Shown here piece by piece: positions 38,528 through 46,056 of a stretch of DNA of 46,056 bases. The stretch is taken from NCBI GenBank assembly GCA_947459075.1, contig CANHBJ010000003.1, forward strand, positions 1 to 46,056, read 5' to 3'. Position 1 is the first letter of the stretch; every line of letters begins with the position of its first letter. The position numbers and the translations under genes are program-made. This DNA comes from Bacteroidota bacterium. Lineage in GTDB: Bacteria > Bacteroidota > Bacteroidia > UKL13-3. Under the pieces are notes generated by a model that was not told where the DNA came from, ran no database searches, and worked only from the letters and a program-made list of their open reading frames with translations.

Positions 38528-39797
38528 AAGCCTATTCAGTATAACGATGATACTGTTAGGGTATCATCTTTCGGCACAAAATTTATCCAAATCGCCATAC
38601 TCGGCACTTGGTGTTGGTGATATGCAATTTGGCGGCAGCGCATGGATGCATGGTATGGGACAAATTAATCAAGGGGTTAGTTTATCAAATGGCATTAACA
38701 ATCAAAACCCTGCTTCTTACAGTACTTTTCAATTCAGTACTTGGGATGCCGCTGCCACAGGTTCAATGGCAAATATCAGCACCAAAACTGCCAATGGAAG
38801 TTTTAACACGGCATCAATGGCATACATGGCATTAGGCATGCCACTTTCGCAAAAATTAAATTGGGGGTTAAGTTTTGGGTTGAAGCCTTATTCTGGTGTT
38901 GGCTATAATGTAACCCGTCAAATACAAACGTCAACATTTAATGGTACAGAAAGCATTGAAGGCCAAGGAGGGTTGTCAAAGTTTTATATTGGTTCAGGAA
39001 TACGAATTTATAAAGGACTTGCTTTTGGATTTAATGCATCTTATGCATACGGACAAATACGTAATACCACGCTGTTAAGTATTCCTCGCGATTCTTTAAT
39101 GTATAATTTGATTGAAAATAGAGACAGATATATTGGCGATTTTATGTTTGAATTAGGACTGCAGTATCAGGATACTTTTATTTACAAAGAGCGTAAATAT
39201 AGTTTTGGCCTTGGTGCAACATTTGGTCCTCAAACTAGCCTAAACTCCAATGATAATTACAATATAAGAACATTGGGAGTAGGCGTAACTGCTCCAACAA
39301 ACATAGGTAAAGATACAGTAGCAAATTCAGAGTCGGTAACTGGTGTAGTTGTTTTACCAATGTATTTAAAGGGTGGTGTGTTTTTTCAGCAAGTAAATAA
39401 ATGGGGTGTTGGTATTGATTTAGGGTATAATAATTGGGCTAGTTATTTAGGTATGGGTGTACGCGATTCACTTAAAAACATGACCAGTATAAATATAGGC
39501 GGATACTTCACTCCTGATGCTTTTGCAATAAAGAACTATTTAAAAAGAATTGAGTACCGTGCAGGTATGCGATATGATAATGGGATGCTAAGTGCAAACG
39601 GAACTAATGTTTCAACTATCGCCTTTTCTGTTGGAGCAGGTTTGCCTTTAGGTAAGTCACGTTCTAAAGTTAATCTTGCTGCCGAGTATTTGATGCGCGG
39701 AACCACTGAACAAAAATTAGTCAAGGAGGAATACATAAGGTTTGTTATTGGGGTTTCTATTTCTGATAAATGGTTTCAACGTTACAGATATGATTAA
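38511..39797 (+). CDS. Outer-membrane beta-barrel protein (FadL/PorV-like topology)
   Basis: Signal peptide 'SLFSITMILLGYHLSAQ', 'SPYSALGVGDMQFGGSAWMHGMGQINQGVSLSNGINNQNPASYSTF', beta-strand rich. Overlaps the coaX end by 17 nt. Confidence 0.8.
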   Translation: MLTKAKSLFSITMILLGYHLSAQNLSKSPYSALGVGDMQFGGSAWMHGMGQINQGVSLSNGINNQNPASYSTFQFSTWDAAATGSMANISTKTANGSFNTASMAYMALGMPLSQKLNWGLSFGLKPYSGVGYNVTRQIQTSTFNGTESIEGQGGLSKFYIGSGIRIYKGLAFGFNASYAYGQIRNTTLLSIPRDSLMYNLIENRDRYIGDFMFELGLQYQDTFIYKERKYSFGLGATFGPQTSLNSNDNYNIRTLGVGVTAPTNIGKDTVANSESVTGVVVLPMYLKGGVFFQQVNKWGVGIDLGYNNWASYLGMGVRDSLKNMTSINIGGYFTPDAFAIKNYLKRIEYRAGMRYDNGMLSANGTNVSTIAFSVGAGLPLGKSRSKVNLAAEYLMRGTTEQKLVKEEYIRFVIGVSISDKWFQRYRYD

Positions 39798-39800
39798 TTA

Positions 39801-40340
39801 ATGCGTCTTATCTCTCCGTATTTATTACTATTAAATCTTATTTTGGTTGGTTGCAGTGAAAGCAATACAGACAAGGTTAAGCGCGTTTCACCAGAGCGTA
39901 TTTTGCCAATTGAAACTGGAAAAGATGTGCTTATTAACTATACCGACAGCGGATTAACGAAAGCAAGAGTTAAAGCACCTTTATTGGAACGATATGCCAC
40001 TGAGGATAAAAACTACACAGAAATGCGATATGGAATTAGCGTTGATTTCTTGAATAAAAACGGCACAGTCGAAAGTTTTTTAAAAGCCAAATACGCCATT
40101 CGTTATGATCGTGAAAAACGTATGATAGCTAGAAATGATGTAGTAGTTTTGAATATTGCAGGAGATACATTGCGCACCGAAGAGTTGATTTGGGAAGAAG
40201 CCACACAGCGCGTTTATTCCGATAAATTTGTTCGTATCACAACCAAATCTGAAATTATTATGGGCGATGGTTTTGAGTCTGATATTACATTTAAAAATCC
40301 CAAAATACATAAAATACGAGGAATCGTAAATTTGAAGTAA
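39801..40340 (+). CDS. lptC: LPS export ABC transporter periplasmic protein LptC
   Basis: Lipobox 'LILVGCSES'; 'DSGLTKARVKAPLLERYATEDKNYTEMRYGISVDFLNKNGTVESFLKAKYAIRYDREKRMIARNDVVVLNIAGDTLRTEELIWEEATQRVYSDKFVRITT'. Confidence 0.92.
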   Translation: MRLISPYLLLLNLILVGCSESNTDKVKRVSPERILPIETGKDVLINYTDSGLTKARVKAPLLERYATEDKNYTEMRYGISVDFLNKNGTVESFLKAKYAIRYDREKRMIARNDVVVLNIAGDTLRTEELIWEEATQRVYSDKFVRITTKSEIIMGDGFESDITFKNPKIHKIRGIVNLK

Positions 40341-40432
40341 ATTGCTATTTCATTCATGTGGCAATATATATTAGTAGGTTTATACACTAATTTTTTAAGA
40401 CTTATTACTTTCATTTTTTATACATTGCAAAT

Positions 40433-40780
40433 ATGTTTAAGCATCAGCGCTTATTAGAAAATATGCACATACCCTTGTGGCTCATTAAGGATGCTTGTTG
40501 GATGCTGCAATTTAAATTTTTTAGTACTATTGTAGCTTTACCAACCATAAGCGTGGCAATTTATTTAGTTATTATTACACGTAATTCCCCAAAACGGTTT
40601 TGGCCTAATTTAGCGGTTTTGTTTTGGATAGGTGCCAATACTACTTGGATGCTAGGGGAGTTTTATCAGTTTGACTTTACTGTTTCTGCGGTAACATTAT
40701 TTTTTTCGGGCATTGCAGCTATTATCGTATATATTTTCATTATTTTCACAAATCCAAAACCTCAACAAACCAAGAGTTAA
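40433..40780 (+). CDS. Small hypothetical integral membrane protein (about 3 TM)
   Basis: 115 aa with hydrophobic segments 'FFSTIVALPTISVAIYLVII', 'LAVLFWIGANTTWMLGEF', 'AVTLFFSGIAAIIVYIFIIF'. Confidence 0.7.
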   Translation: MFKHQRLLENMHIPLWLIKDACWMLQFKFFSTIVALPTISVAIYLVIITRNSPKRFWPNLAVLFWIGANTTWMLGEFYQFDFTVSAVTLFFSGIAAIIVYIFIIFTNPKPQQTKS

Positions 40781-40897
40781 AAAATTATGACAATAAATTT
40801 CGTATAGAATTTCCTTAAATTAAAAAACAAATACTAATTTTACGCGGTTAAATGCAATAAATAGTCACTTCGCTTTATAGGTTTTTAATATAACAAA

Positions 40898-42220
40898 ATG
40901 GATAAAATTAAAGAAAGGTTTGAAGAAATAGGTTTACCTAAAGCTACAGAAATTAAAGAATTTTTAAAGGCAAATGCAGATGCCCCAATGGGAACATATA
41001 CTTTAGATTCGGTATCATCTGGCATGAAGGGAATGATAGGCCTTATCACTGAGACGTCATTGTTAGATGCTGAAGAAGGAATTCGTTTTAGAGGATATAG
41101 TATCCCTGAATTAAGAGAAAAGCTTCCACGTTTAGAAGGAACTACAGAGCCACTTCCAGAAGGTTTATTTTATTTAATGTTAATTGGTAAAATACCTACC
41201 TATGATGAAATGTATGAAGTAGGAAGTAATTGGACAAAACGTGCCATTGTTCCCAAACACGTTTTTGAAGTAATTGATGCTTTACCAATTTCAACCCATC
41301 CAATGACTCAGTTTTCTATAGCAATTATGGCTATGCAAACAGAGAGTGAATTTGCTGCGGCCTATCGTAACGGTGTAAACAAAAAAGATTACTGGGTTCA
41401 TACATTTGAAGATTCGATGAATTTAATTGCTAGGTTACCTCGCGTAGCAGCATATATTTATCGCAGAACTTATAAAAACAATGTTCATATCGAACCTAAT
41501 CCAAAATTAGATTGGGCTGCAAACTTCGCTCACATGTTGGGTTATGGAGATAATGATGGTTTTAAGGAATTAATGCGTTTATATATGGTTATCCATGCGG
41601 ATCACGAAGGAGGAAACGTATCTGCTCACACCACGCATCTTGTTGGTTCGGCATTAAGTGATCCTTACTTGGCGTTTTCTGCAGCCATGAATGGTTTAGC
41701 AGGTCCGTTACACGGTTTAGCCAACCAAGAAGTAATACGTTGGGTATTGGAGTTACAAGAAGCATTGGGTGGTGGTAAACCTAGTAAACAACAAATTGAA
41801 GATTATATTAACAAGACCATTAACGAAGGTAAAGTTGTACCAGGATATGGTCATGCAGTTCTTCGTAAAACTGATCCTCGCTTTACCGCTCAAATGGAAT
41901 TCGCAAAAACGCACATGCCAAATGATGAGTTAGTAAATATTGTTTGGGATGTATATGATGTAGCTCCTAATATCTTGGGTAATTTCAAAAAAATTAAAAA
42001 TCCTTGGCCAAATGTTGATGCCCACAGTGGTGCATTATTGTTACATTACGGGTTAAAAGAATATGATTTCTTTACCGTATTATTTGGTGTATCTCGTGCA
42101 TTGGGTGTGTTGTCTTCTTTAATATGGGACAGGGCATTAGGAATGGCACTCGAACGTCCAAAATCAGTTACATCTGATTGGATTAAAAATAAAATTGCTT
42201 CTCAATCACAATCAAAATAA
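40898..42220 (+). CDS. gltA: Citrate synthase, eukaryotic (mitochondrial-like) type
   Basis: 'GLITETSLLDAEEGIRFRGYSIPELREKLP', 'LYMVIHADHEGGNVSAHTTHLVGSALSDPYLAFSAAMNGLAGPLHGLANQEV', 'VPGYGHAVLRKTDPRF'. Confidence 0.96.
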   Translation: MDKIKERFEEIGLPKATEIKEFLKANADAPMGTYTLDSVSSGMKGMIGLITETSLLDAEEGIRFRGYSIPELREKLPRLEGTTEPLPEGLFYLMLIGKIPTYDEMYEVGSNWTKRAIVPKHVFEVIDALPISTHPMTQFSIAIMAMQTESEFAAAYRNGVNKKDYWVHTFEDSMNLIARLPRVAAYIYRRTYKNNVHIEPNPKLDWAANFAHMLGYGDNDGFKELMRLYMVIHADHEGGNVSAHTTHLVGSALSDPYLAFSAAMNGLAGPLHGLANQEVIRWVLELQEALGGGKPSKQQIEDYINKTINEGKVVPGYGHAVLRKTDPRFTAQMEFAKTHMPNDELVNIVWDVYDVAPNILGNFKKIKNPWPNVDAHSGALLLHYGLKEYDFFTVLFGVSRALGVLSSLIWDRALGMALERPKSVTSDWIKNKIASQSQSK

Positions 42221-42730
42221 ATGTTAATCAAACGCTTTATTTTAATATACATCACAGCCGGTTTGTTTATACTAACCGGCTGTGGTTTTTATTCCCATAC
42301 AGGAGCTTCTGTTCCTCCTAATGCCAAAACTTTTTCAGTAGAATACATTAACAATGTGGCAAGTATTGTTATGCCATCACTTAGTCAGGTTTTAACAGAA
42401 AAACTTAAATTAAGGTTCATTAACGAAACCACATTAAAGCTTACTCAACAAGACGGAGACGTTAGATTTAGTGGTAAAATATTAAATTATGCTACATCTC
42501 CTGTGGCGGTTCAAGGTAATCAACAAAATGCAGTTAATAGATTAACGGTAACCATAGAAATTACATATCAAAATACCAAAGACGATACTAAAAATTTCAC
42601 ACAGCAGTTTAGTAACTTTGTAGATTATCCAGCTTCAGAAAACTTTTCGGCCGTAGAGATTGATTTGGTAAATAAAGTCACTGACATATTGGTGCAAGAC
42701 GTTTTTAATAAGGCATTTATTAATTGGTAA
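42221..42730 (+). CDS. lptE: LptE family LPS-assembly lipoprotein
   Basis: Lipobox 'LFILTGCGFYSHTGASVPPNAKTFSVEYINNVASIVMPSLSQVLTEKLKLRFINETTLKLTQQDGDVRFSGKI' is typical of Bacteroidota LptE. Confidence 0.92.
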   Translation: MLIKRFILIYITAGLFILTGCGFYSHTGASVPPNAKTFSVEYINNVASIVMPSLSQVLTEKLKLRFINETTLKLTQQDGDVRFSGKILNYATSPVAVQGNQQNAVNRLTVTIEITYQNTKDDTKNFTQQFSNFVDYPASENFSAVEIDLVNKVTDILVQDVFNKAFINW

Positions 42731-42808
42731 ACGTTTGATTGGAGGCTTATCGTCACTTTCTACTTTTCATCAATTCAAAAAAAAACCGTTTATTCGCATA
42801 ATCACCAC

Positions 42809-43888
42809 ATGAACAAAACGGAATTCATACAACTTATTCAAAATCATGATTTGCCATCCGCAAAACATGTTGCAGCACTTAAACAAGTTGTGGCTGATTT
42901 CCCTTATTTTTCCCAAGCCAGGGTTTTGTTGGCAAAAGCCTTACACAACGAAAAGCACTATGAGTACGAAAAGTTTTTAAAACAAACTGCTTTGATCGTT
43001 CCGGATAGGGATGTGTTATACCATTACCTGCATAACCTAACCCCTCATTGGCAAATTCCTCAGTTATCAATTTCATTAGAACAACCAAATGTTATTGAAC
43101 AAAACGAAATAGATTCCGATCTAGGTCAAGCCATTGAACAGGTTGAAGAAGAAGTTAACTTTACAATACACGGTGTACCCGAAACTTTAATATCAAACGA
43201 AGAAATTGAAGTAGTTCAAAGCAAAGAAGAGTTGGATGTAGACTTAGCAATCACAATATTATTGGAAGGAAGTAACATAGCTCCTCCTCAAAAAAAGATT
43301 GTTTTACCACCAACCACACCAATTGAAAAAGTTATTGATACAGATATTGAAGCGGTGACTGTAGCATTACCAGATATTATAGCACAAGAACCAGAGAAAT
43401 TTACTAAGGATAGTGAAGAAGAAAAGTTAAGTTTTGTGGAGTGGCTAAATCGTAAAAGTAATCCAGAAAAGATTGCTGAATCAATTCAACCATTACAAAC
43501 TGATAAACCAATCTATGATGAAAAGGCAGACATTAAAGATACGGAATTAAGAACAAATGTTTTGCCAGAGGTAACAAAAGCTGAAATAGAAGAGGCTGTT
43601 GCTAAGAGTAATGTGAACGATTTTCAGAGTATTTTAGACAAATTTGTTAAAGAAAATCCAAGTATTAGTCGCCCCAAAGCGGAGTTTTTTAATCCAGTAA
43701 ACATGGCAAGGCAAAGCGTAGAAGAGGACGAGGAGCTTGTTACAGAGACACTTGCGAATTTGTTTTATAAACAGGGTAATTACAAAAAGGCAATCAAGGC
43801 TTACGAAAAATTATGTTTGTTATATCCGAGCAAAATGACTTATTTTGCAAGCCTTATACAAAAAATTAAAACAGAACTAAAAGACTAA
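42809..43888 (+). CDS. Hypothetical protein with C-terminal TPR-like motif, conserved between lptE and secG
   Basis: 'ADFPYFSQARVLLAKALHNEKHYEYEKFLKQTALIVPDRDVLYHYL' N-term; C-term 'LVTETLANLFYKQGNYKKAIKAYEKLCLLYPSKMTYFASLIQKIK'. Confidence 0.8.
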   Translation: MNKTEFIQLIQNHDLPSAKHVAALKQVVADFPYFSQARVLLAKALHNEKHYEYEKFLKQTALIVPDRDVLYHYLHNLTPHWQIPQLSISLEQPNVIEQNEIDSDLGQAIEQVEEEVNFTIHGVPETLISNEEIEVVQSKEELDVDLAITILLEGSNIAPPQKKIVLPPTTPIEKVIDTDIEAVTVALPDIIAQEPEKFTKDSEEEKLSFVEWLNRKSNPEKIAESIQPLQTDKPIYDEKADIKDTELRTNVLPEVTKAEIEEAVAKSNVNDFQSILDKFVKENPSISRPKAEFFNPVNMARQSVEEDEELVTETLANLFYKQGNYKKAIKAYEKLCLLYPSKMTYFASLIQKIKTELKD

Positions 43889-43893
43889 TCACC

Positions 43894-44256
43894 ATGTATA
43901 CAGTATTTTCAATCATCATCATTTTAGTGTGCATTTTGCTAACACTTGTAGTATTAATTCAAAATCCAAAAGGTGGGGGAATTGCAGCTAATTTTGCATC
44001 GCCAAATCAAATTATGGGAGCTAAGCGTAGCAGTGATGTTATCGAAAAAGCCACATGGATTTTAGCAGTAGTACTTATTGTGTTTTCATTAGCAAGTAAC
44101 TTCGTTCGTCCTTCAGTTAGTGTTGAAACGGATGCTCCTGAAAGTCGCATAAAAGATCAAATTGAGAACACAACTGCTCCAGCTCCACTTGCTGCTCCAG
44201 CTCCAGCCCAAACAGCTCCAGCAAACGGTGAAGTTACACCAGCACCTGCCAATTAA
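43894..44256 (+). CDS. secG: Preprotein translocase subunit SecG with Pro/Ala-rich C-terminal tail
   Basis: 'LTLVVLIQNPKGGGIAANFASPNQIMGAKRSSDVIEKATWILAVVLIVFSLASNF'; tail 'APAPLAAPAPAQTAPANGEVTPAPAN'. Confidence 0.95.
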   Translation: MYTVFSIIIILVCILLTLVVLIQNPKGGGIAANFASPNQIMGAKRSSDVIEKATWILAVVLIVFSLASNFVRPSVSVETDAPESRIKDQIENTTAPAPLAAPAPAQTAPANGEVTPAPAN

Positions 44257-44283
44257 TAAACACTAATTGAAATATATTTAGAA

Positions 44284-44308
44284 AAGGTCTCGTATGAGAC
44301 TTTTTTTA
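44284..44308 (+). terminator. Hairpin terminator after secG
   Basis: AAGGTCTC-gtat-GAGACTTTTTTT. Confidence 0.7.
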
Positions 44309-44488
44309 TGCCATTTTGGTTTTAACAATGTAATCGTTACAAATGCTTGTTAAATGGATGTTCAAAATCAAAATACGTATTAAAACCCTCAGGTTTGTAA
44401 CTAGGGTTGTACTTTATAATAAAATTACAAAAGTAAATTTTATTAATAGTGCAGAAGTTTGATTGCTTCAAGCTAGTTTTTAAATATG

Positions 44489-45397
44489 TTAGAAATGTTT
44501 ACGCAATCCAATACTCATTCCCAACATATAAGGATGTTGCTTAACTGAATAATTATTACTGGTCATGCTGTTTAAACTGTATCGTAAATAAGGTGCAGCA
44601 GTAAGCGTAATGGCTTGATTAATTTGGTACGCTAATCCTAAGTGTAGATGAGCAAAAATGCTGTTTTTTATAAAGGGGAACGATTCTTTATTCTTTACTA
44701 CCAATACGCCTACATTATTTTGGCCTACTAAAGCAGCATCAATTGTACTTATAAATGCATAACTCAATCCAATTTTAGTTTCAATTCCAAATCGTTTGTG
44801 CGGTGTAAACCTATAAGTAATTAATAAAGGAATTTCGTTCCAACTGTATTTAATACGTGTATTGTTTATTCCATTGGCTGTAACCGAATCGTTTGTTGCT
44901 AATTGGCTATTTGCATCATATTTCGGAGGTTGTGTTGCCTGTGTTGTTCCATATGTCATACCCATACTAAAATGAGTAAATTGCACACCACTAGATATCA
45001 ATAGCTTGTTCCATTTATAATCTAATAAAAATGCACCACTCCAATCTATTTTAGCAGATTCTATTTGATTACGAAGTGCTACGTGTTCTGTTAGGTCAGA
45101 TTTATTTGTATTCAATTGCATTTGACTGAAATGAGCACCAATCATTACACTTAAAGATAGTCTTGAAGGAAGATTAGCACCATCTTTAATCGATGGTTTT
45201 ATTTGGCTTGTTACACTATCATGTATCGCTGGAATAATGTTTCGTGCTATTATAGAAGTATCAGAAGGTTCTTCAGTTTTATTGGGTTGATGGTAGGTGC
45301 TAATTTCTTGTTTGTTTGTTTGCTCTTTATTATCGATTAAGTTTGGCTGTATTTTGTTCGTATTTATTCCTTGTTCAACTGGGCCTAGCACAATCAA
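44489..45397 (-). CDS. Outer-membrane beta-barrel domain protein, 5' portion lost at sequence junction
   Basis: 'SRLSLSVMIGAHFSQMQLNTNK...LISSGVQFTHFSMGMTYG...WNEIPLLITYRFTPHKRFGIETKIGLSYAFIS...ITLTAAPYLRYSLNSMTSNNYSVKQHPYMLGMSIGLRKHF'. The only start is a TTG without a signal peptide, adjacent to unrelated phage sequence. Confidence 0.75.
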   Translation of the reverse strand: MIVLGPVEQGINTNKIQPNLIDNKEQTNKQEISTYHQPNKTEEPSDTSIIARNIIPAIHDSVTSQIKPSIKDGANLPSRLSLSVMIGAHFSQMQLNTNKSDLTEHVALRNQIESAKIDWSGAFLLDYKWNKLLISSGVQFTHFSMGMTYGTTQATQPPKYDANSQLATNDSVTANGINNTRIKYSWNEIPLLITYRFTPHKRFGIETKIGLSYAFISTIDAALVGQNNVGVLVVKNKESFPFIKNSIFAHLHLGLAYQINQAITLTAAPYLRYSLNSMTSNNYSVKQHPYMLGMSIGLRKHF

Positions 45398-45398
45398 A

Positions 45399-46056
45399 GC
45401 ATTGTTAGCAAGTAATTATTTAGACCCAGATGCTCCTGATCCAGCATTATATCCACAAGGTATGCGCCTATGGAACCTACGCCGTAGCGGATTTAACGTC
45501 AAGAAGTATGTAGTTGATCATATTAACATCTATGCTAATGACGGTAAAAATGCTCGTTATAACGACGAAGTAATGGTTACTATCGGCGATGAATATGTTG
45601 CAGATCGTTGGATCACAGTAAGCCCTAACCAAGAAACTGGTGCAGGTAGCTTTGGTCGTCACGCACAACGTAGATTTGTTGTATCGGCATTTAAGGCAGT
45701 TATTGACACAAATCAAGCAATTCGCGATACTGATACACTAGTATTCAACTTAATTGCTACACCTGGATACCCTGAAGCTATTCAGAACATGATTGCATTT
45801 AATGCAGATCGTGGACAAACTGCTTTTGTATTAGGTGATACACCGTTCCGTTTAGCACCTACTGGCACTGAATTATCAAACTGGGGCAATAACAATGCAC
45901 TAGCATTTGATAACGGTGATGATGGTGCAGTAAGTAGCGATGAATATATGGCAATGTTCTACCCAAGTGGTTTTACAAACGACAACACTGGAAATAGTAT
46001 TGTTGTTCCGGCAAGTCACATGATGATGCGCACAATTGCCAACAGTGATGCTAAGA
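45399..46056 (+). CDS. Phage contractile tail sheath protein (T4-like gp18, marine myovirus type), partial, runs off the window
   Basis: Uninterrupted frame, not in the supplied ORF track: 'ALLASNYLDPDAPDPALYPQGMRLWNLRRSGFNVKKYVVDH...FVVSAFKAVIDTNQAIRDTDTLVFNLIATPGYPEAIQNMIAFNADRGQTAFVLGDTPFRLAP...YMAMFYPSGFTNDNTGNSIVVPASHMMMRTIANSDAK'. Confidence 0.85.

Noticed and set aside
45399-46056. Integrated prophage at the right end
   Set aside because: Only one partial structural gene, truncating a host gene mid-ORF, with no integrase, att site or tRNA; the pattern fits a contig chimera better. Cannot be settled without reads.
1-46056. CRISPR arrays, tRNA/rRNA genes, transposases, toxin-antitoxin or restriction-modification loci, RuBisCO/carboxysome genes
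   Set aside because: None recognised by reading both strands and the ORF translations; absence of RuBisCO applies only to this window.

Overview
The window looks like a Bacteroidota chromosome fragment: low GC, a T9SS C-terminal sorting domain, eukaryotic-type citrate synthase, and lptC/lptE/secG order. It is mostly housekeeping genes, with many perfect or near-perfect hairpin terminators between convergent genes. About 39 CDS are supported. They include gcvH, rsmI, a menaquinone set in two places (isochorismate synthase plus hotdog thioesterase at 2.2-3.7 kb; menD-menB at 25-27.5 kb), prolyl oligopeptidase, hutI, gltX, radC, metG, rsfS, birA, coaX, lptC, citrate synthase, lptE and secG. The most interesting block is a compact minus-strand cluster at 13.85-21.2 kb: dabA (DUF2309) - dabB (NDH-1 subunit-5-like) - SulP/STAS transporter - outer-membrane porin. 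It is a candidate extended inorganic-carbon (bicarbonate/CO2) uptake system in an organism with no carbon-fixation genes in view. A 9-bp direct repeat with 21-bp period and a small His-rich membrane ORF lie just upstream. The right end (about 45.4-46.06 kb) switches abruptly to a T4-like marine-phage tail sheath gene that truncates a beta-barrel gene, most likely a chimeric contig junction. Other notable items are an RsfS with a histone-H1-like Lys/Ala/Pro N-terminal extension, a membrane-anchored multi-PAS protein with no output domain, a stand-alone B12-binding domain, and a DUF3050 protein. No rRNA, tRNA, CRISPR array or IS element was recognised.
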